From Hypoxylon rubiginosum (lineage: Eukaryota; Ascomycota; Sordariomycetes; Xylariales; Hypoxylaceae), in contig CADCXA010000029.1 of the NCBI GenBank assembly GCA_902806565.1, positions 1,426,001 to 1,490,000 of the forward strand: a DNA stretch of 64,000 bases, in the 5' to 3' direction. This document shows, piece after piece, positions 23,324 through 35,022 of this stretch (its first letter is position 1; the number at the start of each line of letters is the position of its first letter). The notes beneath the pieces were generated by a model. It had not been told where the DNA came from. It saw only the letters and a program-made list of their open reading frames with translations, and did not search any database. Both the position numbers and the translations under genes were made by a program.

Positions 23324-26300
23324 TCACTCCTTTTTCTTGGAGAGCCTTTTAAACGGCTTCTTCAGTACGTCGACGAGCTTGCCCAGGGTACCAAAGACGT
23401 AGCCGAACCCGAAGGTCCAGCCGCGGACGCGGACCGTGTAGATGAAGAAGTACACGAGCGCCCAGTTGGAGACGCAGAAGGACAAGAAGATGCCGAAGTC
23501 TGTTGATGAATACTAGTTAGCACGACATGTATACTAAAAGGTAAAACACATTAAAAGGTAGTGGTAGGTAGTAAGTAGGTGACAGATAATGAGAAAAATA
23601 AACACGTACTCCGCCACTTCTGCTCGGCCTTAATGTTCAGCGTCGTCAGGTACTGGTTCCCGACACTGTAGGGGCAGTACTCGCAGCCCGCGGTCGCGTC
23701 CGGGTTGAGCAGGTAGCCGCCGGCCGCGCGCGCGAACTCGCCCGCGTACGCCTGGCAGGTCTGGCCCGGCGGCGCGTCGAACCGCGCCGTCTCCGAAGGC
23801 TCGCAGGCGACGGGGATGCCGTCGAGCGTCGCCGCCAGCATCCCGCCGATCCAGTACGTCGACGGGTTGACGTAGTACATCCAGTACCGCCAGAACACGG
23901 GCAGCGCCGAGTACGACTGCACGACGCCGTTGAAGAGGCCGAACATGACGAAGAAGAATGGGAGTACCTGTGTGCGTGCAAAATGTGTCAGCGTATGTAG
24001 GATTATAGATGTTAGGCTAGAGGATTTCTCTTTTTAATAAAAAGAATAAATAAAGAAAATAATAGAAACTCACGTTAGAGATGACAGTGAAACTAGGGGC
24101 GAACGCGCAGATCCACTGGCCCCAGCTCGTCATGAACAGGAACACGAGCACGGTCATGAGGAAGGAGTAGCCGGAGACGGAGCTCTCGCCGGGCAGGCCG
24201 GTGGGCCAGTACCAGAGGGCCCAGTAGAGGACGCCGGAGAGGACGGCGGCGGGGAGCTCGGCGACGATGTTGGCGGTGCAGAAGGCGACCCAGCCGTAGA
24301 TGCGGGAGGGGTATTCGCGGGCCTGCCAGAGGGCCAGGTTGGCCCAGAACTTGGGCACGACGGCGTTGACGATGGTGGGCGGGATCGTGACGATGAGGAA
24401 GGCCGTGAACATGCGGTTCTGCATGTCCTGGATGCTGTGGCCCAGCTGCCAGAACGTGAAGCCGTTGAAGATGCCGACGATGACGGCCACGAAGAACTTG
24501 CCGTACAGGTACGACGGGTCCCGCCAGTACTGCCGGAACATGCGCTTCGTCAGCTCCGTGATCTGCAGCCACGTCGGCGCCGCGTATTCCCGGTGCTGCG
24601 CCTTGCTCTTCTTCTTGTCCTGCGGCTGCGAGGCCGAGCTGCGGACGCGCTTGAGCCCGTCGATCTCCTCGAGCACCATCTGCGCCTGCTCGCTGGTCCG
24701 CCACTCCTCGTTCCAGTCGACCTTGGTACCGTCGGGCCGCCGGATGGGGCGCGCCGCCGTCTCGAGCAGGAACTCGGCGACATTCTTGCCGGGCGGGCAC
24801 GTGGCCCCGCGGTCGCCGAAGTACTGGATCACGTCCTTGCCGTTCTCGCCGATGGGCCCGAAGTAGAACGTGTTGCCGCCCGGGTTGAGCGCGAGCACCA
24901 TGTCGAACTGCTGGATGAGCACCGAGCTGGGCTGGTGGATCGTGCATACGATGGCCTGGCCCGCGGCGCACAGCTTCTTGAGGAAGGTCACGATGGAGTA
25001 CGCCGACTGCGAATCCAGCCCGGACGTCGGCTCGTCGAGGAACAGGAGCAGAGACGGCTTTGCGGCGAGCTCGACGCCGATGGTGAGCCGCTTGCGCAGC
25101 TCGACGCCGAGGGAACTGATGATGGCGTCTTGTAGGTCGTTGAGTTCCAGCAGGTCGATAATCTTATCCACGTACTCGAGCTTCTCGGCTCGGGGGATGG
25201 AGGCTTCCTGTCGGAGTAGCGCCGAGAACTCGATTGCTTCGCGGATCGTCTGTGTGCCATCGTGGAGATCACCTTGGAGACAGAAGCCGGTGTTCCGCTG
25301 AAACTCAGGACCGAGAGGTTTGCCATCGACGAACATCTCACCAGTAACAACGCCGGTACGTTGGCGTTGAGCGAGGGTGTTCAGCAGAGTCGACTTACCA
25401 GCGCCAGATGCACCCATAAGCGCAACCATTATGCCAGGTTTAGCATATCCGTTCACATTGTTCAGGAGCTTGCGCTCGCCGCCGAGATAGGGTACCGTGT
25501 ACTCGACATCTCTCCAGGTGAAAATAGAGTCGCTCTTCGTCAGTTGCTCTAGGGTCGAGCTCTGCTGCTCGGACGTAGTCTTGGCCCCGCCGATTCCAGA
25601 CGTGGAAGACCCGCTACTATCGGCACCCCCCTTTTCAACGTCAGATGGCGCTGCGGCCTTTTGGGCTTGGATCTTAGCTCTCCGGCTCTTCTTGAATACC
25701 AGGGCGCCGCCACCTTCGTGCGAGAAGTTGAAAAGCTCCGTGGCGAAGACCGTGACGAGGATGTAGAGAACTCCAAACGCGATCAAGACAGCGAGGTTGT
25801 GCCACAGGTGCGAGCGACTGTAATTAAACCCAGTTTTTAAATACTCGGCACCGTCTACCGACCGCGAATTTGGCCTGGAGCCAACGAGAGCGCACCCTTG
25901 GTATTCCGGTAGGACATTCGGGCCCTGAGGCACCAGCTGGCTGGGGTCGCATTCCATCACTCGATTGGAGAGCTCATTTGTCAAGACGGCCTCGAAGCTG
26001 TACGATAATGGATTCACCCAGTAGAGCCAGCCGAACCAGATATAGTCGGCTAGGAGCTGCGGCTTCGGGATGACGTATCCAGTGAAGATGACAAGCAGGT
26101 TCAGGGCAATGCCGGAGAAGCGCACAGCCGTGTCGATCTCGGGCGACAAGCTGGCAAACATGCGGTAGAGCGCCGTGAGCACTATCGTCGTGGTATAGAC
26201 AAACAGCATGTAGATCCAAAACTTGCCGGCGTCGACGTCCAGGTTGGTCATAAAGTACATAGACACGCCGAAGAACACCACCATGACGAAAATTACCGGG

Positions 26301-28240
26301 AAGTCCAGGATGACGCGGGCAATAGAGACGGCAGATGGCCGGTAGAAGGCGTAGTCTCGGTGTCGAGCTACGACGGCTCGGCCTGAAACGGCTTTCATGA
26401 GCTCCGACAGCTGAAGCCAACCGAGGAAGATGATGGCGAAGAAGAGAGCACCGCCGCGGGTGAACGCGCCGGCGGTGGAAAACGGTTGGTTGTAGTAGAT
26501 GGAGCCGACGATGAGCCCGTTGGAGATGATGATGAATAGCTTCGTCCACAGGGTCGTCTTGTCACCGAGAAGGAGCCAGAATTCTCGCTTCGTGCAGGCC
26601 CATACTTGCCGCGTGAAAGGGACCGTGTAAGGGGATTTCTTGCTGACGTGCTTCGACTTGGCCTCCTGCACAGCGCCTTCGAACCTCTTCGCGTCCGCGT
26701 AGTCGGTGCGGTGCAGGTGCTGCTCGTAGTCGCGGACGTCGTCCAGCAGGGTCTGGTAGTTGGGCGAGTTGCGGAAGGCCGTCTCGAGCTCCTCGGCCGT
26801 CTTGGGCGCCCGGTCCTCGAACCCGGGCCGGAACTGTCTCTCGTTCGGATCCGTGACCGCCGTTAGGAAGTCTGCCGTCGTCTGCCTCTCGGGACACTCG
26901 AAGCCGAGGTCGATGAAGTACTGCTTCGCGTCCTTGGCCGGCCCGGAGAATATTTGCCGGCCTTGGTCGATGACGAGGACCTTGTCCATCAGCTCGTAGA
27001 TGCCCTCGCCGGCTTGGTATAGCGTTACGAGAGTCGTGCGGTTGCTGATGTCCGTCATAATGCGGAGCGACTTGGCGTAGTCGAGGGCTGTGGAAGCGTC
27101 TAGCCCGCGCGTCGAGTTGTCCCATGCCATGACGGTGGACTTGGAGGCTAGGGTTTCGGCGATGGAGACTCGTTTGCGTTCACCACCGGAGACACCTCGG
27201 ATGTATTCATCGCCAACGAGCGTGTATTTCGTATGACTGATACCGAACATTTTCATCAGTGCGTTGGCGATGATGGGAATTTCTTCCCTGGCGGCTCTCT
27301 TCGTCTTGTTCATGAGAGCGAAGGTAAAAGTCTGCCAGACGTTGAGCGATGCGAAATGGATGTCGTCTTCGGGATTGTAGTTGACCTCACCCCGGTACAT
27401 CTTTTTCTGCTTCTTCGCCGGAATACCGCCGTACGATATCTCTCCTTCTACGGCTGCGAAAGATTCGCTATGGTTGCTGACTGCCTTGAGGAACGTGCTA
27501 CATCCGGACCCGGGGCGTCCAAGGACGAGCATCATCTCGCCGTCGCGCACGCAGCCGGTGAAATCATGGATTAGCGACCGTGTCGGCGGTTTCCTACCGA
27601 ACCGAAGAGCAGGTATATAACGCGTAATGATGCGATATAAGTCGGGCCCGAATGTTCCAATGATAGCATCAGGTACAGTCCGAACGAAAGAAGAGGTGCT
27701 TCCCACACCTTTCACGGTGAGGTTCTTGTAAATAACACCAACTCGCTTCTGGGATCCGGCTTCAGTGCGTTTTTCGAAGTGGCCATCGCGCATGAACTTG
27801 CCTAACTCGAAATCGTCTTCTTCTACCGTAGGCTTTTCGTCGCCGTCCAGCTCCGCATCTGCACCCGCATCCGCTGTCTGCCTTGCATGTCCTCCTGATA
27901 TCGCATCAGGGGCGGTGCTACCACGACTGCGAACTTGGGTTAGATCAAAATGTCGGCTAGACTGCGTATCTCGCGTCCTCGATTTGTGCAGCTGGGAAAG
28001 GTTGTGCCTCAGCACCTCCAATTCTTCCATAGCTTCGTGTTCGTCGAAACCGCCAACGTCACGCTCACCCCAGGTACCCTCGCCACCTTCGGGACCATCA
28101 CTGCTTCCAGATTCTCCTGGATTTTGAGCGGTATGTGTTCTGTCGCTATCTGGATGAGTATCTCCGCGATGCCATTGGTTCGTTGGCATACCAGATTCAG
28201 TACGGCGAAGAGCATCGCTATCAATGGTGCTGGCCCACAT
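23324..28240 (-). CDS. PDR-type (ABCG) multidrug ABC transporter
   Basis: Three exons: 28240-24074, 23967-23610, 23499-23324, giving 1566 aa. Full-size fungal pleiotropic-drug-resistance transporter with two NBD-TMD halves. It exports toxic, often hydrophobic, compounds at the plasma membrane. NBD1 has the family's degenerate Walker A GRPGSGCST (about residue 241), signature VSGGERKRVS (about 350) and Walker B MAWDNSTRGLD (about 371). NBD2 has canonical GASGAGKST (about 943), the divergent signature LGVELRKRLT and LFLDEPTSGLDS (about 1067). Six-helix membrane blocks follow each NBD, with the extracellular Cys-rich loop (CEPSETARF, GCEYCPYSVG) in exon 2 and a lysine-rich C-terminus in exon 3. 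The ATG at 28240 is the first in frame; the frame extends a little upstream without ATG. The C-terminal coding region is very GC-rich. Related to CDR1/PDR5; substrate unknown. Confidence 0.95.
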
Positions 28241-29992
28241 GGCGGGCGACCGTCTCTCCGTCTTTCCACGTAATTCGTCCAACAGAGTTTTGTACTACGG
28301 TTTCAACAGTTGTAATAGGCTAACGAAACCAAAACCCGAAAAAAAAAGTAACGCAGTGGTAGTCCTTTGTCAGCTAACTCTTGGGAAGGTAGTTGAGTCC
28401 GAGAACTCCGACGGCCTTGTGGGAGGTGTCTCGAGTTGCTATGGAAGGTTGGAACAATATAAGGCGAAGGATATCCGAGCACCTGGTTGTCTTAATTCCC
28501 TTATTTCCCTACTATTGACGACCGACTTAAAGGGGGAGGCGATAGAAAGTGCTGGGAGATTTTGTGGGTGGGTGCTAGCACATGTTAAGATGGCTCCCAT
28601 AAAAGGGGGTTTGATTGTTAATCAATAGATTTTTAAGCAAAAAAAAAAATACATCCATGTAAGATCATATGTACATATATGTAGGTAAGTTAGGAGAGTA
28701 CAGCGTAATTCGTAATTCGTACTTCCCAAATACAAACAGCGTTGAGAGTCCGGCCCACTTACTTCGTACACCCTTGATTGTTAATCGGATCACTGAAACT
28801 TATAACTGACGGCTATGCCGGCCGGGGTACTCCAGCCTGTCCTTATAAAGACTCATACTATTCCACACCTGACGTACCAAGGCTCCGGGGCATGTTTATC
28901 TCATGCTAGGTGCATAAAGGCTGGTACGGAGCGAGCTCACGACCATGCAGCGTTGATGGACCGCCTGTTTGCTGACTTGGGAAGCTGGTTGGTTCCCAGG
29001 GTTGAGATACACCATAATGTCGGTGAACTAGACCCTACCAGCCCTACCCCAGGTAGGCGACTTCGGCCGCCCAACAAACGCAAAGCCAAAAGCAATAATA
29101 GATCGCACATGTTATCACTTTCTTTTCTCAATTGTTGCTCGGGGGAATTGGCATTGTTGGACTAGCGGCGAGTTCGATGAATCACCTGTCTTGATACCGA
29201 ATCTAGGTACTCCAATTTATTATTTTCTCACTTTGTACGCGGGTCCTACGCGGGTCCCCCTTTCGGCGATAAACGTGGATTTTGCGGCGGTAAGATCCCG
29301 GATCGACAGTGTGTCCACATGCGCCCTGCCGTCGTGATAGCTGACTAATCCAACGTCTGGTCCGTTTCCAGGTTCGTTCCAAAGCCCATCCAGCCCATCC
29401 CACATCAACCTTGGATCTTAAACGTGGACCCTGCATGTAGATCTGCCTTAGGTTTCACTCGGCTGCTGAAATATACAGCCGGCCAATAGAATCCTCACGA
29501 TGTCTGGTAATGGGTACCTGTATAGAACTTGTCGGGTCACATATTATATCTGGGAAAGCTTCCCCACTGGGCTCAACGGCTTATTCCTGCCTATATCGTC
29601 CCACTAGTCTGCTATATAACAATGTCAATAAGTTGGAGCAGACATTAACTGTCTCTCACCGAACTACTAGGTTAATCAAAGCACTCTGCGGAAAGATGGA
29701 AAGGGGGCCAAGAGTAAGTGACTTGCGACGCGATAGGCAGGTTTTCTGAATACTGATTACTCATCAACTTAGGTATTCACAATCACTCAGAGGAATGGGA
29801 AATCTAGACGTCGGGTCTGACCGATTTAGGTAGGCAGCATGTAGCGATATCGGTGTCGGTAGGAGGTAAGTTATATCCGAAGCTCAAGATCCTGATAAGA
29901 ATCGCCATTGCTTCTAGACTGGCTGCTAAAGAGCCTGCCAAGATATAGGACCGACCGATCGATGGCACGCATAACAATCTATACGACCAGAC
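28241..29992. other. Intergenic region upstream of the ABC transporter
   Basis: About 1.75 kb holding the presumed promoter of the minus-strand transporter. No supportable gene; short frames near 28815-29165 and 29203-29436 have no recognisable content. Confidence 0.55.
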
Positions 29993-30214
29993 ATGCATCT
30001 TGAAAGACTGAGCATCATTGCCTTATTATTCGCGGCCGGTGAGTCACGAGAAGAGCGTCGACCCTCGATAAGCACCAACATTTTGAGTCGCTCAGCTTAC
30101 GAACTCGCATATTGCTATTCGGGCATGTGGAAGTCCAATTCAACTTGGCGTGGAGAGAGCGTCGCCGCTTTGAAAAAAATCAGATCAGTCTATACCGACT
30201 CACCCATGCTGTAA
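29993..30214 (+). CDS. Possible small secreted peptide (uncertain)
   Basis: ATG at 29993 starts a signal-peptide-like sequence, MHLERLSIIALLFAA. A strong donor GTGAGT at 30039 and an acceptor CTCAG ending at 30095 define a possible 57-bp intron of phase 1. Spliced product is 54 aa, continuing AYELAYCYSGMWKSNSTWRG and ending YTDSPML. The intron is a multiple of three without stops, so a 73-aa unspliced reading also exists. Only one cysteine is visible and I recognise no family. Isolated in gene-poor DNA; could be chance. Confidence 0.25.
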   Translation: MHLERLSIIALLFAAGESREERRPSISTNILSRSAYELAYCYSGMWKSNSTWRGESVAALKKIRSVYTDSPML

Positions 30215-33200
30215 AACCAGTACATCGCGGTTCGTTGGCCGATTATAACCTCCAAGTCGTATTGTGGATTTGGCCAGAGACGAATGAGAGGGCTGAGCAT
30301 AACCCCCACGTTTCCGAATGCGGCCCATCTAATCGACTCGAGCAGTCGTGTTCGATGCAATGCCTTGCTCCGGCATCGTGCTCTACACGAAGGAAGAATG
30401 CCTGCACGTATTGGGGCCTTCTAGGCTTCTTGCGTGCTTCGATTGTATCACTTTCAAAGAATCTCCCAGCACATCTCAGTGTTTCAACCCCTCAAGTCTC
30501 GGCATCAAATTTCGCATTGGTGGGTTATAACTGTCCTTGCTATGTTGCGTTTTTCGTCACATTTAACGTTTACTGATTTGATTAGTATCAGCTAAGTGAG
30601 GCTATTTAGACGCATTTCGACGCGTACAATGGCGTTCGATGGGTAACGTAATGCAACAGTCGCTCAAATGCGGTCCAACCGATTATCAAATCTTATTTGA
30701 ACGTGATAGCGCCGCTCGACCCTTTCGTCAGGGCGTCGGCTACACGTATTCGTATAAATTGGCGTGACATCCGAGACGCATGCTCGTCCATCACGCTGAA
30801 GGCTGAAGTACTTCCACGTGGGATGCCACTCCGATAAACTATTCCATGGGACATTGGGCTAATGTAACTTGATAATAGCGGGTTGATGCGAAATTCTGCA
30901 GTGGTATACTGCATTATTCGGCCCTGTAAGCACATCCAGAGTCGAGCTCAATGCTCATATGATTTGTCATGGGAATGTGGTAATCCGATACTCTCCCCGG
31001 GTCGCGTTGTAATACCCTTATTACCCCTCTGTAACCCCCCTCCATCGACACGAAAGCTGACATCGTGACTAACCCTCAGGTTGAACGGGATGTCCGAAAA
31101 GGACGCAATCCTGGTCTCATCACGATACCCCTCATGTACATAACACATTAACTTCTCCAACCCTTACGAACAACCCAACCCCTGGAATTTTTGCTGGAAG
31201 GGATTGCCGGACTAAGATGTACGATATCGGCGTGGCTGTGTATCCGCATACCGTTTGTTGTGAAGTCCAAATTCTCATCAATTCGGGAATATCTCCTATT
31301 TCGATTAAGGGGATTAGGATGTATCCACTGTGATATTGTTTCGATGGAAGACACCAGCACGTTGGGGCGTCGACGAGGAGGTAAGGATATAGAAGGCATG
31401 CCCACATGAAGGGTCAACTGATATATCTAGCCATCAAATTTCTCAACATCTTCTCTGCCACGTCAACGTAATCGACCGCTTCGGAGCTGGGCCAAGTCCA
31501 GTTGCCTGCCAACGAGACAAACAAAGTATTAGTAGCCGAGACCGCTTCCTTCAATCCTTCAGAGTATCTAGGTGCCTACTAATCAACCATCTATAGGTCC
31601 ACAGGCCTTTGGGTCTTGTCTTCAAAGTGGACAACTCTTGGTATTATCAGTGGGACCGAGTACTTGAGATATCTATAGACTGGGATATGGTATATCTATT
31701 GCACGATAGTTTACCTTATCCCCGCTACTACTAGCTGTCTTTCGTACCGCGATTGCTGTTGACGACTAGCCATTAGCGACTTTAGTGAAGGGCCACCATA
31801 GCCACAGCGATGTTGTTTCCAGGCAATTATCCGCAGTAGATTTTTGCAAATAAGCCACAACTAGACATCTGAATATCGTTTCAAACGCGCCCAGAACGCA
31901 AGCTCTATCGGGTCCTATTCCTTTTAGATCGGCGTTGTTGAGGCTAAGTTTATAATGCCAGCGAAGGGTGCAGGTAGCAACATATCCCGACTGTGCAGTT
32001 ACACAGCCGTCTCCTGATAGAGAGACTGGAAGCTCGAGAATCTGGCTGGCCAGCAGAGATCCTGAATGCCAAAAGATAGCGAAAAAAGCTCCCAAAGGCC
32101 TCCTGTTTAGTACGCCTCACTGAGCATACCTCAATGACGCATAGCGACTGCATACACTCGAATATCGAATATCACTTAACAGATGTTGTAGTCCCAACTC
32201 GTATTATCATACTTGAGCGTTAAATCGGTAGCTCAATATAAAATGTCTTTAGTTAAATGCTCATCGAAATTTGCTCGAGATTCCAGTCCAGTTGCCACTG
32301 AAAGTAGAACTTCGCCTATTAGCACTCTGCTCTAGGTTGATCCCCTACTATACCTAGCCAACCCTCCTCTAATACTTAGGTCTGTGACTAGAGGCTAGTA
32401 TTTCAGAGCGGAGTCCATATGCCAAAGACCATGAGACACCGTGAAGACTAGCACTACCTACCTCGTATTGGACTTATAACATAAATCCGCAAAATTATTC
32501 TAAAATCACCATGGATACTCGAACTTCTAGAATGATCACCTACTTACGTAAATACCTAATATTTGCTCTTGTCTGGCCTTGTCAGTAGATCACGAATCCA
32601 TACATTAGGTAGAAACATTCTTATGAACAGCCTAAGAAATGACTTGTCTATCACTTTTAACATCTCACTTTTCCTCGTCGAGAACTGAAATGTACATCCT
32701 TGCTCTTCCCCGCATTAACATCCCTTATCCTTGTTGTCCCCTTCTCACCAATCACGTCGGTGCGGGTCGCCATATTGGGCAGTTCGTACGGAAGGTGACG
32801 TATGTATGAGGGCTCTTTCAAGATAATTTGCTAGTAGAAAGGACTGAGATCAACTTTGGTAATAACTAATGGCACGATTTGGTCTAAAATTCTTGAACTT
32901 GTGGTTAGTCACTTTGGCTATAAATGAAACTGCCTTGGTCCATCTAACACCATGTGCATGCAGTAAGTTTTATTTAGAGTTAAACAACTAATTACTATTA
33001 AGTAGCGGTTTCTAGAGCGAGGTGATTGAGAAGTGCTAGCTGATGCTCGGCTTTTATACTGGAAGCTTGACTTGAGACCACCATTTATTTGTCCGTAATT
33101 GGCCTTAGATTGCCAATCCGGGCCTCTGCAATAGCCTTGAAAGGTGATCTGTCTAATTACGGTCGCCAACTCTATCAGCCTTGAAAGCAACAGCCTAGGA

Positions 33201-33787
33201 GGTACATAATAAGGCCTTCGGAAGGGGTAGCAGATCAGCGCTGTAATACAGCACCTGCATATTGACCATGCAAATTGTGGGCTGAGGCATAGCCGCGTCA
33301 GGCGCCTACGGCGTCCAATAGGACGGGTCTGCCGTGGAACATATTCGCTTAGGTATCTAAGTTGCACTTTGAATCCTTCATGAACGTGCTCTCAAACATT
33401 AGATGGGCTGGCATAGTGTCAGAATTAGGCCCGGCCTTCCCCTGAAACTGACCAGTCAATCTCTGTAAGCCAATGACACGGAATAGTGAACACTTTGTTG
33501 AGTGCCCCTGACGCCCATCTAGTTAACTTCAAGGCTCGAGGCCATGTACTTCGGTCTACTGCAGGATAAAAGTGCATTCGAGGGCGCCGTGGCTTATTTA
33601 GTAGATAGCTACTGGTTACCAGCGTTATGCAACGATATTCAACCGCCCCAGATTTGTTTATAAAATTTGTAGCCCCTCCTTTTTCTTAGGGGTTTCCTTC
33701 GATATAATGACATGTTAGCGAATCGAATCTACGTTGAAGAGTCGTCGTCACTGGACTTGTTCCAATACATCATGCTCTGACCGCCGC
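30215..33787. other. Gene-poor region (about 3.6 kb)
   Basis: Several broken frames (about 30112-30576 plus, 31766-32095 minus, 32918-33367 minus) give no recognisable protein. They could be decayed genes, but no family could be named. Composition is moderately A+T-rich. The right end is the promoter of the membrane protein at 33788. Confidence 0.5.
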
Positions 33788-34760
33788 ATGATGTTTATTA
33801 TACTGATTTTACTTTGGAATTTCCGACTTTTACTTTTGTTTGGGGCCTTGCGTCCAGTCTATGCCGTCCAGAATTGGCCCATAGCTGCCCCAGTCGCACA
33901 TGAAGTTGTTCGCGCAGGCCAGCCATATACAATAAGATGGAATAATAACTCCCAAGGTCCTGTTTCAATCACATTGAATTATGACCAGCAACCGGTGGTT
34001 ATAACTTGTAGGACGGTCCATCAGTCTCTTTCTTTGTGGAGGCTGACGTGCGGATAGCATCAACTGATAATACGGGTACCTTCATCTGGATCCCAGCCAG
34101 TGTTCTCGCGAGTGATTATGACTACTTCTTATCTATTTGCGACATAACCCTAGACCCAAGTGAATGCAGCGTCACTTCGAATGGGAGGTTTCATATTGCC
34201 TTGTTAGCGTCGTCAACATCCACAATAATTTCTTCAACGTCTTCGATTGCTTCCTCTACTTCGTCGACTACGGAATCCACAACGACCACGGCTTCAACTT
34301 CTTCGATTGCTTCCTCTACTTCATCGATGACAGGATCCACAACGATCACGACTTCTACGTCAACACCAAGGTATGATAAAATTCTTAGTTAGGTAGTGAA
34401 TATTACCTAACACCTGACATATGTAGTACTACTCCCCCTATGTCCTCGCCTATGCCAACACCCTCGCCACAATCTGATACTACAGCTGGGCTTTCAATTA
34501 GCAGTGTTGTCGGGATCACCGCGGGAACGACATCAGGCCTCCTAGCACTGGCAGCTCTTGCTTTCTGGCTCTACAAAAAGACTAGGAAAAGGCATCTTGT
34601 GTTGGCTTCGACATCCATCCCCCAGATGATGGAGCATATACCTGGATATAATAAACCGGAGTTATCTGGAGAAAATCCGAGTGTAGGTCGATTCAATGGT
34701 CTACTAGAGCTACACACGGAGAGGGGGCCCTACGAATTGAGCGGGAATGCTGCTCGATAG
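33788..34760 (+). CDS. Secretory-pathway single-span membrane protein with Ig-like (Kre9/KNH1-like) domain and Ser/Thr stalk
   Basis: Predicted exons: 33788-33994, 34042-34370, 34427-34760. MMFIILILLWNFRLLLLFGA is a signal peptide. An Ig-like domain follows (NWPIAAPVAHEVVRAGQPYT, ... IRWNNNSQGPVSITLNYD, ... NTGTFIWIPASVLASDYDYF), in the style of the N-terminal domain of fungal Ser/Thr-rich cell-wall proteins. Next is a Ser/Thr stalk built from two ~60-bp repeats (34237-34356). Then a transmembrane helix (SVVGITAGTTSGLLALAALA), a KKTRKR stop-transfer, and a short cytosolic tail. The topology resembles a cell-wall sensor or adhesin, but there is no GPI signal. The first intron is only about 47 bp and its donor is uncertain (33995 or 33998). 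ATG at 33788 is chosen because it opens the signal peptide. Confidence 0.65.
34237..34356 (+). repeat. Two ~60-bp coding tandem repeats (Ser/Thr stalk)
   Basis: TCTTCGATTGCTTCCTCTAC begins each unit, at 34237 and 34297, with a few substitutions between copies. They encode SSIASSTSS-(T/M)-T-(E/G)-ST. Confidence 0.85.
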
Positions 34761-35022
34761 CTGGTTGAGGAATATTTTATCATCGTTTGAACAGTACGTT
34801 GTCAATCTGATGGAAACGAAGAAAAGATGGAAACGTGACATTCAATTCTCCTACCCAAGCGAGGTTGCCACAATAACATATATACTTCTATTTTGTAACC
34901 ATATCAGTCACGCTTCAATCCCTGGATAGGGGTCAGGGACTGCCAATTTGAAATGCCCAATACTGATAATATAGTTCTAGCATTCTAACCTAGAAATACG
35001 AGGTAGTCCATCGACTCCTTAT
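34761..35022. other. Short spacer between convergent genes
   Basis: About 260 bp between the membrane protein and the monooxygenase, A+T-rich. No gene seen. Confidence 0.6.

Noticed and set aside
24437..25135. Long plus-strand frame over the ABC transporter
   Set aside because: Antisense shadow of a GC-rich coding exon.
30112..30576. 154-codon frame in gene-poor DNA
   Set aside because: No signal peptide, domain or ATG-context support; could be a gene relic but nothing names it.
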